Shown: positions 63,783-64,000 of the stretch, piece by piece
How positions within the stretch are numbered: position 1 is the stretch's first letter
How the letters are laid out: each line of letters starts with the position of its first letter
Assembly: GCF_021631985.1 (NCBI RefSeq)
Contig: NZ_CP070225.1
Location: 8,494,001-8,558,000, forward strand
Origin: Sandaracinus amylolyticus
GTDB lineage: Bacteria > Myxococcota_A > Polyangia > Polyangiales > Sandaracinaceae
DNA length: 64,000 nt
Reading direction: 5' to 3'
Notes under the pieces: generated by a model
Told to the model about the DNA's origin: nothing
Databases searched by the model: none
The model's input: the letters and a program-made list of their open reading frames with translations, nothing else
Made by a program: the position numbers and the translations under genes

Positions 63783-64000
63783 TCGCGCGGATCGCGGCGA
63801 TCGTGATGATCGCGATCGTCGCGATCCCGGCGCGCGCGCAGGACACGACCTTCCGGGCGCGGGCGCGCACCGCGCCCGACGACGTGCGCGGCCGCGCGAG
63901 CGACTCGGTGTCCGAGGAGGAGATCGAAGAGCGCGTGGTGCGATCGGCGCCCGACGCGCTGCGCCTGATGCCGGGCGTGTCGATCCAGCAGACCGCGCAC
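63779..64000 (+). CDS. TonB-dependent receptor, N-terminal part
   Basis: 74 residues from GTG 63779, running off the window. Signal peptide (IAAIVMIAIVAIPARAQD), then a linker and SVSEEEIEERVVRSAPDALR followed by LMPGVSIQQTAH, the start of a plug domain (DALRLMPGVSIQQT is the usual plug motif). Unlike the receptor at 3292, no TonB C-terminal domain precedes the plug in what can be seen. Coupled to the upstream lipoprotein, so this is a second receptor/lipoprotein pair in the window. Confidence 0.85.
   Translation, partial: MIARIAAIVMIAIVAIPARAQDTTFRARARTAPDDVRGRASDSVSEEEIEERVVRSAPDALRLMPGVSIQQTAH

Overview
The window is about 70% GC, densely packed and free of rRNA and tRNA genes. It reads as chromosomal DNA of a Myxococcota (deltaproteobacterial) organism, most likely near Sandaracinus. 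The evidence is a DUF2378 protein (a family largely confined to myxobacteria), a MopE-type Asp/Cys-rich metal-binding lipoprotein, a Dickkopf-like Cys-rich lipoprotein, a TonB-dependent receptor carrying its own TonB C-terminal domain, and many lipoproteins of unknown function. The taxonomic placement is inference; no marker gene for species assignment is present.

Layout. 1-3.2 kb: the end of a WYL regulator, a lipoprotein, and a minus-strand pair (FAD amine oxidase, DUF2378). 3.3-7.65 kb: a TonB-CTD/TonB-dependent receptor fusion with a His-rich linker plus two coupled lipoproteins, a probable metal-acquisition operon. 7.7-9.8 kb: LemA, a degenerate nucleotidyltransferase and a TPM-domain protein. 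9.9-11.5 kb: SelO. 11.6-15.4 kb: a sigma70-like promoter, a cobalamin riboswitch and class Ia ribonucleotide reductase nrdAB. 15.5-18.2 kb: a ZIP-type transporter divergent from a CxxCxC beta-barrel protein and a secreted protein whose N terminus is encoded by a 90-bp dispersed repeat. 18.3-20.7 kb: an Amt ammonium channel and an EamA transporter. 20.7-21.0 kb: a structured intergenic region, possibly a small RNA. 21-26.5 kb: Cys-rich lipoprotein, cupin, LysR, arylamine N-acetyltransferase, a GT-C-like membrane protein and a small membrane protein. 26.5-28.4 kb: two tandem paralogues of unknown function. 28.5-33.5 kb: xanthine dehydrogenase genes split by two small opposing membrane-protein genes. 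33.6-37.2 kb: a GyrB fragment, a duplicated DUF1254/DUF1214 protein and a frameshifted lipoprotein. 37.2-41.9 kb: a minus-strand run with a possible Imm21-like protein, a beta-propeller lipoprotein, XdhC, a protein with a UvrD/PcrA-type C-terminal domain and an acidic protein. 42-47.9 kb: a thioredoxin-like protein divergent from a two-component operon that continues into two secreted hydrolases. 47.9-50.8 kb: a Rieske oxygenase, a divergent AraC regulator and a catalytically degenerate SDR. 50.9-53.7 kb: a YdbH-YnbE-like intermembrane pair. 54.2-56.6 kb: a 2OG-Fe(II) dioxygenase, a SnoaL-like protein and PlsX. 56.7-59.5 kb: an MFS transporter, the second copy of the 90-bp repeat and NhaA. 59.5-62.5 kb: a coupled three-gene minus operon. 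62.6-64 kb: a lipoprotein and the start of a second TonB-dependent receptor.

How the genes work together. Two themes recur. One is metal handling at the envelope: TonB receptors, ZIP transporter, lipoproteins, EF-hand/MopE-like motifs and cofactor enzymes such as xanthine dehydrogenase with XdhC. The other is tight translational coupling, with many ATGA/GTGA overlaps. The clearest regulatory finding is the B12 riboswitch ahead of nrdAB. It implies that the B12-independent reductase is switched off when cobalamin is available, presumably because a B12-dependent class II enzyme exists elsewhere in the genome. No CRISPR array, prophage or insertion sequence was seen.
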